From contig NZ_CP063849.1 of the NCBI RefSeq assembly GCF_015277775.1, positions 6,029,501 through 6,093,500 on the forward strand: DNA of 64,000 nt. The letters run 5' to 3'. Numbering within the stretch: the stretch's first letter is position 1; each line of letters begins with the position of its first letter. Of the stretch, positions 16,090-27,560 are shown in pieces. A program made the translations under genes and the position numbers. The notes beneath the pieces are model-generated. The model saw only the letters and a list, made by a program, of their open reading frames with translations, was not told where the DNA came from and did not search any database. The DNA is from Paludibaculum fermentans. GTDB taxonomy: Bacteria > Acidobacteriota > Terriglobia > Bryobacterales > Bryobacteraceae.

Positions 16090-18144
16090 TCAGGCTTTAC
16101 GGGCCCGGTCCGGCACCCAACGCTCCAGCACCGCCGCGAGGCCAGCCATCTGTATCGGCTTGGCGAGATAGTCGGACATGCCCGCTTGGAGGCACTGTTC
16201 GCGATCCCCGTGCATGGCGTTGGCGGTCAGTGCGACAATCGGTACCTGATGGTCCGCCACTTGAGACTGGCGCAGAAGTCTTGTCGTTTCAAGACCATCC
16301 ATGCCAGGCAGCCGCCAGTCCATCAGAATCAGGTCGAAGGTGAACGACTGTGCCTTCCGCAGCGCCTCGTGCCCGTCACCGGCCACATCCACCTCACAGC
16401 CCAGACGCTCGAGCATGCGGCGCACCAGCCGCTGATTCACCGTATTGTCCTCAACGACGAGAACGCGAGCCATGGATGAGCCCGTCAACTCAGAGGACTT
16501 TGCGGTGTCGACCTCTTCGATCGTATTGTCGGCGGGCCGCAAAGGCAGGAAGAGCGTGAATCTCGAGCCCTCGCCCGGTTTGGATTCGACCTCGATGCTG
16601 CCGCCCATCATCGCCGCGAGTTTCCGCGAAATCACAAGGCCGAGGCCCGTGCCGTCATGGCGGCGCGAGGCAGTGGAATCCAGCTGGATAAAGCTCTGAA
16701 AAAGCAGGGGAATCTTCGATTCGGGGATGCCGGCTCCGGTGTCGGAAACGAGGATCCTGAGGTCTACCAGGTCCTTGGCGCGCGGGACGACGTCCACCCG
16801 AATGGTGACGCCACCATGTTCAGTGAACTTCACGGCGTTGCCTACCAGATTCGCGACAATCTGCCGGATGCGCAGATCATCCCCCACCAGCAGCGGCACC
16901 CGGGTGGGGATCTCGACATCCAGGGTGATGCCCTTGTTCAAAGCCCTGGGACGCAGGAGCCGGGCAACCTCGTGGCAGACGTCCGCTGCCCGGAAAGGGG
17001 CCGATTGGAGTCGCAGTTTGCCGGCTTCCACCTTGGCCAGATCGAGAATGTCGTTGATCAGCTCCAGCAGGCGGCGGCCGGAGACATCAATCGTTTCGGC
17101 ATACTCGCGCTGTTCAGCGGTGAGCGGGGTGCGCAACATGAGCTCGGCCATCCCGAGCACTCCGTTCATCGGGGTGCGGATCTCATGGCTCATGTTCGCC
17201 AGGAAAGCTGACTTGGCCCGGCTGGCCTCTTCCGCGGCATGCTTGGAGGCGAACAGCCGGCGCTCTTCGCAAACAAGAACAAGGATGGTGCAAATCAGGA
17301 TGCCCAGGCACAACTTCAGCAGCAAGGTCTGGCGTTTCAAATCCTGCAGGGCGAAGAGAGCCACGCTTTGACCGCTGGCTAAGGTGTTCCAATTCAATAC
17401 GATGGAGGCGAAGGTGCCATCGGCTACCATGCTTCCTATCTCGTCATGCAGCACATCGGCTACCTGCTCGGCCGCCCGGTTGCCCTTTCGCGTAGCTACT
17501 CCGTAGTAGTTGGCCGCCTGCTCGAGGTGATGCAGGCGGACCCGGGTTGAGCTGCACGCGTCCCGCTTCAACTCCAGCACCGAATCGCCCAGCCCGTCGC
17601 CGACCAGGGCCACTTCAACCTCTCCGCGGCACATCGCTTGCATCACGGCCCGTTGGTCGGGCAGCCTGACGATGGTTCCCCCGGGGGCGAGCCGCTCGAT
17701 GACACCGTCCAGGATGACTCCGGACCGCGCGGCTACGTTCTTTCCTGCGAAGTTACCGTCAAAGGTAGAGCCCTCGCGCGTGATCGCCCAGAACGTGATC
17801 TTAATGTACGGGGCGCTGATGTAGTACAGCCGGCGATTCTCAGCAAAGTCGCCAACCATGGGCCAGATGTCAAGGTTGTGCCGGTTCGTGGGATCGCGGG
17901 GGCCTTCCGGAGCAAAAACCCATTCGAGCTGGATGCCGCGGCGCTGCGCGGCCATCGAGATGGTTTCCACGATGGAGCCGCGGGCTTTGCCGTCCGGGCC
18001 CATCTGCGAGCCGGGCGGCCAGTTCCCATACCCAACGCGGAAGATTCTGCCGTGCGTTTGGTCGCGGTAATGCCACACCCCGACCGTGCCCAACAAGCAC
18101 ACGATCGCCACGGATACCCGCCAGTATCGCCGCGATGAACTCAC
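16090..18144 (-). CDS. Hybrid sensor histidine kinase with periplasmic solute-binding-like sensor and receiver domain
   Basis: 684 residues. Order: N-terminal membrane segment (about 8-25), a periplasmic type-2 solute-binding-protein fold (about 35-255; [27 protein letters not shown]), second membrane segment (about 273-293), HisKA with [16 protein letters not shown] (phospho-acceptor His320), HATPase with N-box [14 protein letters not shown]1 DTGAGIPES and G2 GTGLGLVIS, then a receiver with [13 protein letters not shown] (Asp609) and a lysine in YLAKPI. It probably senses a small ligand outside the membrane. No separate response regulator lies beside it. Start is GTG. Similar in layout to BvgS/EvgS-type sensors but without the terminal Hpt. 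Confidence 0.9.
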   Translation of the reverse strand: MSSSRRYWRVSVAIVCLLGTVGVWHYRDQTHGRIFRVGYGNWPPGSQMGPDGKARGSIVETISMAAQRRGIQLEWVFAPEGPRDPTNRHNLDIWPMVGDFAENRRLYYISAPYIKITFWAITREGSTFDGNFAGKNVAARSGVILDGVIERLAPGGTIVRLPDQRAVMQAMCRGEVEVALVGDGLGDSVLELKRDACSSTRVRLHHLEQAANYYGVATRKGNRAAEQVADVLHDEIGSMVADGTFASIVLNWNTLASGQSVALFALQDLKRQTLLLKLCLGILICTILVLVCEERRLFASKHAAEEASRAKSAFLANMSHEIRTPMNGVLGMAELMLRTPLTAEQREYAETIDVSGRRLLELINDILDLAKVEAGKLRLQSAPFRAADVCHEVARLLRPRALNKGITLDVEIPTRVPLLVGDDLRIRQIVANLVGNAVKFTEHGGVTIRVDVVPRAKDLVDLRILVSDTGAGIPESKIPLLFQSFIQLDSTASRRHDGTGLGLVISRKLAAMMGGSIEVESKPGEGSRFTLFLPLRPADNTIEEVDTAKSSELTGSSMARVLVVEDNTVNQRLVRRMLERLGCEVDVAGDGHEALRKAQSFTFDLILMDWRLPGMDGLETTRLLRQSQVADHQVPIVALTANAMHGDREQCLQAGMSDYLAKPIQMAGLAAVLERWVPDRARKA

Positions 18145-18199
18145 CTAGCGATTTTATCGGCAGAATGTGCCGAAACCTACACTTGCAGTCTAGTTTTGA

Positions 18200-20617
<2,418 letters not shown>

Positions 20618-20648
20618 CTAATCCTTGTTTCCACCGCTCGCATCACGG

Positions 20649-21764
20649 TCAGATGCGCATGGGCATCACGACATAGCGGTACTTGTAGTCAACGCCTTCG
20701 CCGGACGGAGTCAATTCTCCGGCGCTTTGCGCGTCCTTGAAGTGGAAGGCCACCTTGGCCTCGGGCACGGCGCGCAGGAACTCTAGCAGATACTGTGCAT
20801 TGAAACCGATTTCGACCGTCGGGCCGCCGTATTCCACTGCCAGGCTCTCTTCCGACTCGCCGCTCTCCGAGAGCGAGGAATGAATAGTGGCTTCGTTGTC
20901 GGCGAAGCGCACTTTGATGGCGCGAGAGCGCTCATCGGAAAACTGGGCCACACGCTCAATGGAGGCGCGGAGTTCGTCCCGTTCAATGGCTACGGTATGG
21001 CTGTGGGACTTTGGCAGAACGCGTTCAAAATCGGGGAAGTTGCCGGTGAGCTTGCGGCTGATCAGCAGGCGGGCCCCAACCTGGAAGAACAGGTGGTTGT
21101 CATCGCCTGAGAAGTCGACGGCAGCGTCCTTCGTTTCGGAATCCGAAGCGAGCTTGAGAATCTCAGCCATCGCCTTCCGTGGCAGCAGCGCCTTGTAGTT
21201 CGTCTCGCTCTGCATCGGGTTCTCACATTCGACCAGGGCGAGGCGATGTCCGTCAGTGGCAACCATCGTGATGGTCTTGCCCTTCACCTGTAGTAGTGCG
21301 CCGTTGAGGGTGAAGCGAGACTCCTCCGCGGAAATGGCGAAGATCGTCTTCGAAATCATGCTGCTGAGCAGCGCGAGAGGAAGCTGAGCCAGCGGCTCCG
21401 GCATCTCGGGCAGTTCGGGGTAGCTCTCCCTCGACATACCGGCAATGCGCGTCTTGGAACGGCCGCAGGTGAGGCTGGCCCAGTGGTTGTCGCTGAACTT
21501 GACCACGACATCGGCGTCGGGCAACAGGCGGACATAGTCGAGCAGCTTCTTGGCAGGAATGGTGCCTGCCCCGGCCGACTTCACTTTGGCGGGCGTCGAA
21601 CAACGGATGCCCAGTTCCAGATCCGTGGCCGTCAAGGTCAGCCGCTCACCGGAGAGCTCGAGCAGAACATTCGACAGGATTGGAATGGTGGTCTTACGCT
21701 CGACCACGCCTTGCGACAGATTCAGCTCGCGAACGAGGTCGGCTTTGCTGACGGTGAACTCCAT
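20649..21764 (-). CDS. dnaN: DNA polymerase III beta sliding clamp
   Basis: Ring-shaped processivity factor of the replicase. 371 residues, the family length; it starts MEFTVSKADLVRELNLSQGVVERK, and has KTTIPILSNVLLE, VATDGHRLALVE and the ending YRYVVMPMRI, where the C-terminal residues of clamps commonly read MPMR. AAGGGGAAA lies before the ATG. Its place between dnaA and gyrB on the same strand is the usual bacterial arrangement. Confidence 0.96.
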   Translation of the reverse strand: MEFTVSKADLVRELNLSQGVVERKTTIPILSNVLLELSGERLTLTATDLELGIRCSTPAKVKSAGAGTIPAKKLLDYVRLLPDADVVVKFSDNHWASLTCGRSKTRIAGMSRESYPELPEMPEPLAQLPLALLSSMISKTIFAISAEESRFTLNGALLQVKGKTITMVATDGHRLALVECENPMQSETNYKALLPRKAMAEILKLASDSETKDAAVDFSGDDNHLFFQVGARLLISRKLTGNFPDFERVLPKSHSHTVAIERDELRASIERVAQFSDERSRAIKVRFADNEATIHSSLSESGESEESLAVEYGGPTVEIGFNAQYLLEFLRAVPEAKVAFHFKDAQSAGELTPSGEGVDYKYRYVVMPMRI

Positions 21765-22020
21765 GGAACCGTTTCCCCTTCTGGTCGGACCCTACGCCTA
21801 CTGCTATCTCTCTCTCAATGAACAAGTCCTATTGCTTCTAGGATTCGTAGGACCTGTGGAAATGTAGATTTCTCTCTAAATTATACAAAACTCTGAGCCT
21901 TGACGGATCCGCGAAGTGTGAAAACTAACGTTGGAACTACCGGATCTTCCGGCAGGCCCCAAGATCCTCACAGCAGTGCAGAGGGTCTGTGGACCCGTCT
22001 CTGTGGAAAACTCAGGAAAT
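21765..22020. other. dnaA-dnaN spacer with AT-rich stretch and DnaA-box-like words
   Basis: 256 bases. There is an AT-rich stretch around 21863-21895 and several words near the DnaA box TGTGNATAA: TGTGGAAAT (21855-21863), TGTGGAAAA (22002-22010) and TGTGGACCC (21988-21996), none a perfect match. It is one of two candidate positions for oriC (the other is 23366-23754) and must also contain the dnaN promoter if dnaN is not read from dnaA. Confidence 0.35.
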
Positions 22021-23365
22021 CTAATTGAATGAATCGGATACGCTGTGGATCAGCCTGTTCAAATCGGGGTCGGACTGGCGCAGCTCCTCCACTTTGCGAA
22101 TGGAATGGAGGACGGTCGTGTGGTGCTTACCCCCAAAGTGGCGTCCGATCTCAGGCAAGGAAGCGGGTGTGAGCTCCTTGCAGATGTACATGGCGACCTG
22201 GCGGGGCCGGGCGATCTCGTGGGCGTTCGTCTTCTGTTTGAGCTGCGAGGGCTGCAGGTTGTAGCGCTCGGCCACAGCCCGGACGACCGCATCGATGGTG
22301 ATGCGCCGTTCCGGCCCGGGCAGAAGCTGCTTCAGCGCCTGCTGGGCCATCGGCAGATTGATGGGGATATTGGTGACGGAAGAGTATGCCAGGAGCTTGG
22401 TCCAGGCGCCTTCCAGCTCGCGGACGCTCGACTTCGTCTTGGTGGCGATGTAGATGCGGACGTCCTCGGGCAGACGGATGCCTTCCATCTCGGCCTTCTT
22501 GTCAAGAATGGCCATCTTGGTCTCGAGGTCGGGTGGTTGGACATCCACCATGAGACCCCACTCGAAGCGGGACCGCAGGCGCTCGACCAGGCCCGGGGTG
22601 TTCTTGGGCATCTGGTCGCTGCTGATCACGATCTGCTTCTGGTGGTCGTAGAGCTCATTGAAGGTGTGGAAGAACTCTTCCTGGGTGCGTTCCTTGCCGG
22701 CCAGCGAATGGATGTCGTCGATCAGCAGCGCATCGGCGGTGCGATAGTGCTGGTGGAAAGCGGCCATGCGATCGGTGCGGATGCAGTGAATCATCTCGTT
22801 CATGAACCGCTCGCCCGAGGTGTAGACCAGGCGCAGGGCGCCATGGTTGTCGATGAGCGCGCGGCCGATGGCATGGATCAGATGGGTCTTACCCATTCCG
22901 CTGCCACCGTAAATGAACAGGGGGGTTATAGCTTTTGGAAGGCGAGTTGGCCACGGCCAGGGAGGCCGCATGGGCGAACTGGTTGCAGGAACCCACCACA
23001 AACGAGGAGAACGTCAGGCGGGGGTTCAACTGGCTGTTGACCGCGGGGAATTCCGGCGCGGGTGCGGCGGCGGCCCCATTCACCGGGCGGGGCGAGTTCC
23101 GGTCCACAAGCTGCGCCGACAACGGGGCGAGCTCATAGTGGATTTCGGCGATTGGCAATCGCAAATCCCGGATCGCCGTAGCTACCTTCGGCGCATACTC
23201 ACTCTCCAGCCAGATCTTGGTTACTTCGTCTGGTACAGCCACCCGTAACCTTGCACCATCCAGCTCCAGGAACTCCGTACGAGATACCCAGTTCTGGTAG
23301 GCCTCCGAGGTTAACTTGTGATGTAGCTGCTCTTTGATCGCTTCCCATGTATTTTTTTCCAACAT
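22021..23365 (-). CDS. dnaA: Chromosomal replication initiator DnaA, interrupted by a one-base frameshift in this sequence
   Basis: DnaA opens the origin and loads helicase. The gene is complete in two frames. From ATG 23365 the first frame gives domain I (KNTWEAIKEQL onward), the linker and the start of domain III up to SKSYNP. There it should read LFIYGGSGMGKTHL (Walker A), which is in the next frame, and continues to Walker B ALLIDDIHSLAG and domain IV ending FGGKHHTTVLHS. The break is in a run of six C on the coding strand (G on + strand 22920-22925); five would restore the frame. The span 22021-23365 is 1345 bases, one more than a multiple of three, giving about 447 residues after correction. 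A GTG at 23395 could add ten residues. Confidence 0.85.
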
Positions 23366-23754
23366 CGAGTGACAATACTCCCACGCAATTTCCACAGAGT
23401 GGAAAGGTCGACAGAAACAGATTTATGGATTGGCTGGAGGCGACCGTTCTGTCTGGCGTCGTTGATCGGGAGTGTCCTCCCGCAGCGTACGCCGCCGCCC
23501 AAGCGAAGATCAGAATAGCACAATTCACAGGGCATCAAGCACCGCCTCTCACATATTTGTAACCGTTTAAAAACAAAGGATTATCTACGTTTGCAGGGGT
23601 TGTGGAAATCGCTCGCATTTCCGTCGGATTTTGTTCTGGAGAAGCTGCAAGCGGCTGAACGGATTGGTACTACTCGAGGCTTGGGTGGATGGGTTCGGAA
23701 GGCCGGATTTGACAGATGGAGGGTAGGCGAGCAACAATTAAAAAGTACCGGCGA
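23366..23754. promoter_or_regulatory. Candidate replication origin upstream of dnaA
   Basis: 389 bases without a gene. It has a conspicuous AT-rich stretch at about 23551-23591 with an adjacent TTATCTACG (23581-23589), ATTTCCACA near 23390-23400 and TGTGGAAAT near 23601-23609, all two mismatches or fewer from the DnaA box TTATNCACA. Origins commonly flank dnaA. The evidence is weak as no exact box is present, and the alternative spacer at 21765-22020 is equally possible. The dnaA promoter must also lie here. Confidence 0.35.
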
Positions 23755-23830
23755 GCGGGAGTAACTCAGCTGGTAGAGTGCGACCTTGCCAAGGTCGATG
23801 TCGCCGGTTCGAATCCGGTCTCCCGCTCCA
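23755..23830 (+). tRNA. tRNA-Gly (GCC)
   Basis: Cloverleaf: acceptor GCGGGAG paired with CTCCCGC, D arm GCTC/ GAGT type, anticodon loop TTGCCAA with GCC, T arm CCGG TTCGAAT CCGG, discriminator T and encoded CCA. 76 nucleotides. It reads glycine codons GGC and GGU. Confidence 0.93.
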
Positions 23831-23941
23831 ATCCGCCTCCTTCTCTTCCCCCCTAATTCAGCGTAAGTTGACACTCGTCTCCCCGGCTGCGGAGAAGTCC
23901 GCTGTCACCCCGATCTTCACAAACACCGTCTGTATCGGTGT

Positions 23942-25371
23942 ATGCGAAGAGTTCTGTTCCTCCTGGCCATCCCGCTGATTGCGGCCGCTCCGCACCTGAC
24001 GGAAGAACAACGTACGGAACACCTGCTGGCCCGGGCCACTTTTGGAGCGCGGCCCGGAGATGTGGAGAAGGTTCGGCAGCTGGGTTGGAAAAAGTGGCTG
24101 GATCTGCAGTTGCATCCTGAACGGATCCAGGAGGATCCGCAGCTGGAGGAAAAGCTGCAGCCGCTGGAGTCGCTCCGGATGTCGAGCGAAGAGCTGGCAA
24201 GAACCTATCCAAGACCCAACCAGAAAAAAATTTCGCGGCGGCGGACGCTACGCGTCCGCCCCGGCCTGCTCGGCCGGGCTTCCGCATGGCGGAAGCAACA
24301 ACACAACAGCGTCGGGACTATCTACTGGAGGTGGGGCCGCCGCGAGTGATCGCGTACGACCTGGGTGAGGGGAAGATCCTGCGGGCCGTCTACTCCAATC
24401 TCCAGTTGGAAGAAGTCCTGACGGACTTCTGGTTCAACCACTTCAACGTCTTCTTCGACAAGGGCGCCGATTGGTATCTGACCACATCGTACGAACGCGA
24501 CGCCATCCGTCCGAACGTTCTCGGCAAATTCAAGGATCTGCTCATTGCGACCGCCAGGCACCCGGCGATGCTCTTTTATCTGGACAACTGGCAGTCCGTT
24601 GCGCCGGGCTCGCAGCCGCGTCAAAAGCAGCGTGGATTGAATGAGAATTATGCCCGGGAGCTGATGGAGCTTCACACCCTGGGGGTGGATGGAGGCTATT
24701 CGCAAAAGGACATCATCGAAGTGGCGCGCTGTTTCACCGGCTGGACGATCCGGCAGCCTCAACAGGGTGGGGCGTTTTACTTCGCGCCGCGGCTCCACGA
24801 CCGGGGCGAGAAAACCGTACTTGGCGTCAAGATTGCCTCGGGCGGCGGCGAAGAAGATGGGCTCAAGGTGCTCGAGTTGCTCGCCAGACACCCCTCAACC
24901 GCGCGTTTTGTGTGCCGCGAACTCGCTTTGCGGTTCGTCAGCGACAACCCGCCGGCCGCGCTCGTCGACCGGATGGCGAAAGAGTACCTGAAAACCGACG
25001 GCGACCTGCGGGCCGTGGTCCGAACCATGTTCGAGTCCAAGGAGTTCTGGTCGGCGGAGGCTTACAAGAGCAAAATAAAATCGCCTTTAGAATTCGTCGC
25101 CAGCGCTGTTCGCGCTGGCGAAGCGAACATCACCTTCGGTTTCGGCCTCGCCCAGATCGTGGAGCGCCTGGGGCAGCCGTTGTACAAGAAGGCTGAGCCT
25201 ACGGGCTACTCCAACAAGTCGGAAGAGTGGGTCAATTCGTCGGGCCTCGTGGCACGCCTGAACTTCGCCGGAGCGCTGGCTGCGAACCGCGTACCAGGGA
25301 TTCAGGTCGATGCGGCAAAGTACAAGGACTCCGGCGCGGTCTGGGGTTCGCCGGAGTTTCAGAAACGTTGA
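23942..25371 (+). pseudogene. DUF1800 family exported protein, frameshifted
   Basis: DUF1800 proteins are exported, of unknown role, and are almost always followed by a DUF1501 gene, as here. The first frame (23942 on) gives a signal peptide (MRRVLFLLAIPLIAAAP) and the N-terminal part ending ELARTYPRPNQKK. The rest is in another frame, from about 24232, with EEVLTDFWFNHFNVF, RGLNENYARELMELHTLGV and ARCFTGWTIR, ending near 25371. The switch lies at a run of seven A (24224-24230); one more A would join the frames, and the total span (1430 bases) is one short of a multiple of three. A triple-palindrome element follows directly (24240-24296). Corrected length is about 476 residues, normal for the family. 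An assembly error or real decay cannot be told apart. Confidence 0.8.
24240..24296. repeat. Three adjacent perfect palindromes (REP/MITE-like element) inside the DUF1800 gene
   Basis: Three hairpins in 57 bases: GGCGGACGC/GCGTCCGCC with TAC loop (24240-24260), CCCGGCC/GGCCGGG with five-base loop (24260-24278), and GCTTCCGC/GCGGAAGC with ATG loop (24278-24296). The hairpins share single boundary bases. The unit is 57 bases, a multiple of three, and both reading frames pass through it without a stop. No second copy occurs in this window. The family usually has no such sequence at this place, so it looks inserted. Confidence 0.7.
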
Positions 25372-25384
25372 AAGGGGCATAGCA

Positions 25385-26578
25385 ATGGCAACACGACGAG
25401 TGTTTCTCAAGAGTTCCGCGCTGGCTTTGTTCGGCGTGGGTGCGGCTCCGCAATGGCTGGCGCGGGCGGCGGCCGGTCCTGAACGCAAGAAGATCCTGGT
25501 GGCGGTGCTGCAGCGCGGGGCGGCCGATGGCCTGAATATCGTGGTACCTCACGGCGACACGCGCTATGCGGAACTACGGCCTACAATCGGGATCGCACGC
25601 AACACCGTCATTGACCTCGACGGCTACTTCGGCCTGCATCCGCAGCTCGAGCCCCTGAAGGCGCTTTACGATTCGAAGCAGCTTGCCATCGTACACGCCA
25701 CCGGTTCGCCGGATGCGACGCGGTCGCACTTCGACGCGCAGGATTACATGGAGAGTGGAACTCCGGGGCTGAAGTCGACCAGTGACGGCTGGATGAACCG
25801 TGCGCTGCCGCGCGAAACGAACCCATCACCGCTGCGGGCCGTGAGCGCAAGCGGGAATCTGGCGAAGACGCTACGCGGGCCGCAGGCGGCAGTGGCCATC
25901 GGCAATGTGAACGACTTCCAGGTGCGCGACAGGAAGATGGCCGGCGACTATCAGTCAATGTACGCCGCTTCGAGCGACGCGCGGCTGCAGACCGCCGGGA
26001 AAGAAACGTTCGAGGCGATGCGGATGCTGGAGTCCGTACGCCGTGCCAATCCGTCGCCGGACCATGGCGCAGTCTATCCGAAAGGCCGGCTGGGCCAGAG
26101 CCTGCATCAGGTGGCGCAGTTGGCGAAAGGCAATGTCGGACTGGAAGCGGCGTTCGCGGACATGGGCGGCTGGGATCACCACACCAACGAACTGCCGCAG
26201 ATGGAGAATCAGCTCCGGGAGTTTGGCCAGGCGCTGGCGGCGTTCCACCGCGATCTGGGCGACCGCATGGAGGACGTCGTCGTGGTCACGATGTCGGAGT
26301 TTGGCCGGACCGCACGGGAAAACGGCACGCGCGGCACCGATCATGGCCATGCCAACGTGATGTTCGCGATGGGCGGCGGCATCCATGGCGGGCGCGTAGC
26401 GGGCCGATGGCCGGGTCTTGAGACCGAACAGCTCTATGAAGGCCGCGACCTCGCCGTCACCACGGACTTCCGCGATGTATTGGGCGAGGTCGTGACGGCA
26501 CACCTGGGGCTCGGCGATCTGCAGACCGTGTTTCCAGGCTTCCGGCCAGGCGCCGCACCAGGCTTGTTCAGGGGTTGA
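25385..26578 (+). CDS. DUF1501 family Tat-exported protein
   Basis: Partner of the DUF1800 gene 13 bases upstream; the pair is common in Planctomycetes, Acidobacteria and Bacteroidetes and of unknown function, with a fold related to sulfatases/alkaline phosphatases. The start is ATG 25385, behind GAAAGGGG, giving 397 residues; an upstream in-frame start at 25310 lies inside the DUF1800 end. The N-terminus TRRVFLKSSALALFGVG is a twin-arginine signal. Visible family features are VAVLQRGAADGLNIVVPHGD, DMGGWDHHTNE and VVTMSEFGRTARENGTRGTDHGH, with the metal-ligand-like Asp and His clusters. Confidence 0.9.
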   Translation: MATRRVFLKSSALALFGVGAAPQWLARAAAGPERKKILVAVLQRGAADGLNIVVPHGDTRYAELRPTIGIARNTVIDLDGYFGLHPQLEPLKALYDSKQLAIVHATGSPDATRSHFDAQDYMESGTPGLKSTSDGWMNRALPRETNPSPLRAVSASGNLAKTLRGPQAAVAIGNVNDFQVRDRKMAGDYQSMYAASSDARLQTAGKETFEAMRMLESVRRANPSPDHGAVYPKGRLGQSLHQVAQLAKGNVGLEAAFADMGGWDHHTNELPQMENQLREFGQALAAFHRDLGDRMEDVVVVTMSEFGRTARENGTRGTDHGHANVMFAMGGGIHGGRVAGRWPGLETEQLYEGRDLAVTTDFRDVLGEVVTAHLGLGDLQTVFPGFRPGAAPGLFRG

Positions 26579-26584
26579 TGGAGT

Positions 26585-26827
26585 TTAAGCGGCCCGGCCC
26601 AAGGGCGGTTGTCCGGCCGGCTGGGCCGTCACGCGTACAGGCAGTTGAGTGACGGAGTGAACGGGTTTGCGCTGCTCTTCCCACGGGACCGCATAGGTGC
26701 GGAGGCATTCAGGGCAGCGATACTGGCCATTGACGGGCCACATCGGCGCGGGATGCATCACCCGGCACCACGTTGTGGCGGCCTTTTCCCAAAGTTGTGA
26801 AGACCGATCGTTCCAGGAGTGGAACAT
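26585..26827 (-). CDS. Small cysteine-containing protein (80 aa), hypothetical
   Basis: 80 residues, soluble, no signal peptide. The sequence has a RYRCPECL-like CxxC (CPEC, residues 38-41) and a single upstream cysteine at residue 21, too few for a standalone four-cysteine zinc ribbon. The ATG at 26825-26827 is preceded on its own strand by GGGAGGGG at a suitable distance, which favours a real gene; the frame extends farther upstream but no ribosome-binding site is seen there. Lies tail to tail with DUF1501. Role unknown. Confidence 0.6.
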   Translation of the reverse strand: MFHSWNDRSSQLWEKAATTWCRVMHPAPMWPVNGQYRCPECLRTYAVPWEEQRKPVHSVTQLPVRVTAQPAGQPPLGRAA

Positions 26828-26927
26828 AAAGGCCCCTCCCTTCACTCCTATGGATGAGAGAGCAACCTTCGGGGTTTCATCGTCCTCGAGCGTCCCGCCG
26901 CGCGGCCCAGCGGCATATGATAGACGC

Positions 26928-27554
26928 ATGCGACGCCGAAGCCTGTTTGCCCTGCCTGCTCTGCTGCCTGCCGCGATGGCGGCTCCGAAGACACCAGCCT
27001 TTGCCGAGAAGATCAGTGCCTTCGGGCTGCAGTGGGACGTGATCGCCGCCGCCGATTGGAAAGTCAGCGCCTCGGAGCTGGAGCTCGTGGTGCCGCGCCC
27101 GCAGGAGGCAAACCCGCGCCGGCCGGTCCAGTTTGCACTGGCGCAAACGGAGCCAATTGCGAAGTTCACGCTCGAAACCGAAGTGAAGCGCAAGCCCGGC
27201 AAGGGCTCGCTGGTGCTCGTCTACGCGTGGCAGAAGGACGGCTATTTCGATTACGTCCACCTGTCCAACGACTCGCCGGAGAAGGTGGAAGTGCACAACG
27301 GAATCTTCCATTGCTTCAATGGCGACCGCGTGCGCATCAGCCCCACCAAGGGCCCCGGGACGCTGATGACGGACGACTGGCAGAAGGTGAAGATCACCTA
27401 TGACGCGTCGAAGGGCCTAGTGGAATGTTGGGTGAACGGCCAGACCTCACCCGCGCTGAAAGGCATCGACCTGAGCCTCGGCGCGGGCCGGATCGGGCTC
27501 GGCAGCTTCTTCGATACGGGTTCGTTCCGCAATTTCAAACTGACCAAGGGCTGA
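26928..27554 (+). CDS. Exported concanavalin-like (DUF1080/LamG-type) domain protein
   Basis: About 208 residues with an N-terminal signal sequence (MRRRSLFALPALLPAAMAA). The rest reads as a jelly-roll carbohydrate-binding or family-16-like hydrolase fold: FTLETEVKRKPGKGSLVLVYAW, FDYVHLSNDSPEKVEVHNGIF, DDWQKVKITYDASKGLVECWVNG and GRIGLGSFFDTGSFRNFKL. This pattern is shared with DUF1080 (3-keto-disaccharide hydrolase-like) proteins, frequent in acidobacterial and planctomycetal secretomes. No catalytic residues could be assigned. The ATG 26928 was chosen because it begins the signal peptide; the open frame extends to 26697. Confidence 0.75.
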   Translation: MRRRSLFALPALLPAAMAAPKTPAFAEKISAFGLQWDVIAAADWKVSASELELVVPRPQEANPRRPVQFALAQTEPIAKFTLETEVKRKPGKGSLVLVYAWQKDGYFDYVHLSNDSPEKVEVHNGIFHCFNGDRVRISPTKGPGTLMTDDWQKVKITYDASKGLVECWVNGQTSPALKGIDLSLGAGRIGLGSFFDTGSFRNFKLTKG

Positions 27555-27560
27555 GCGCGA

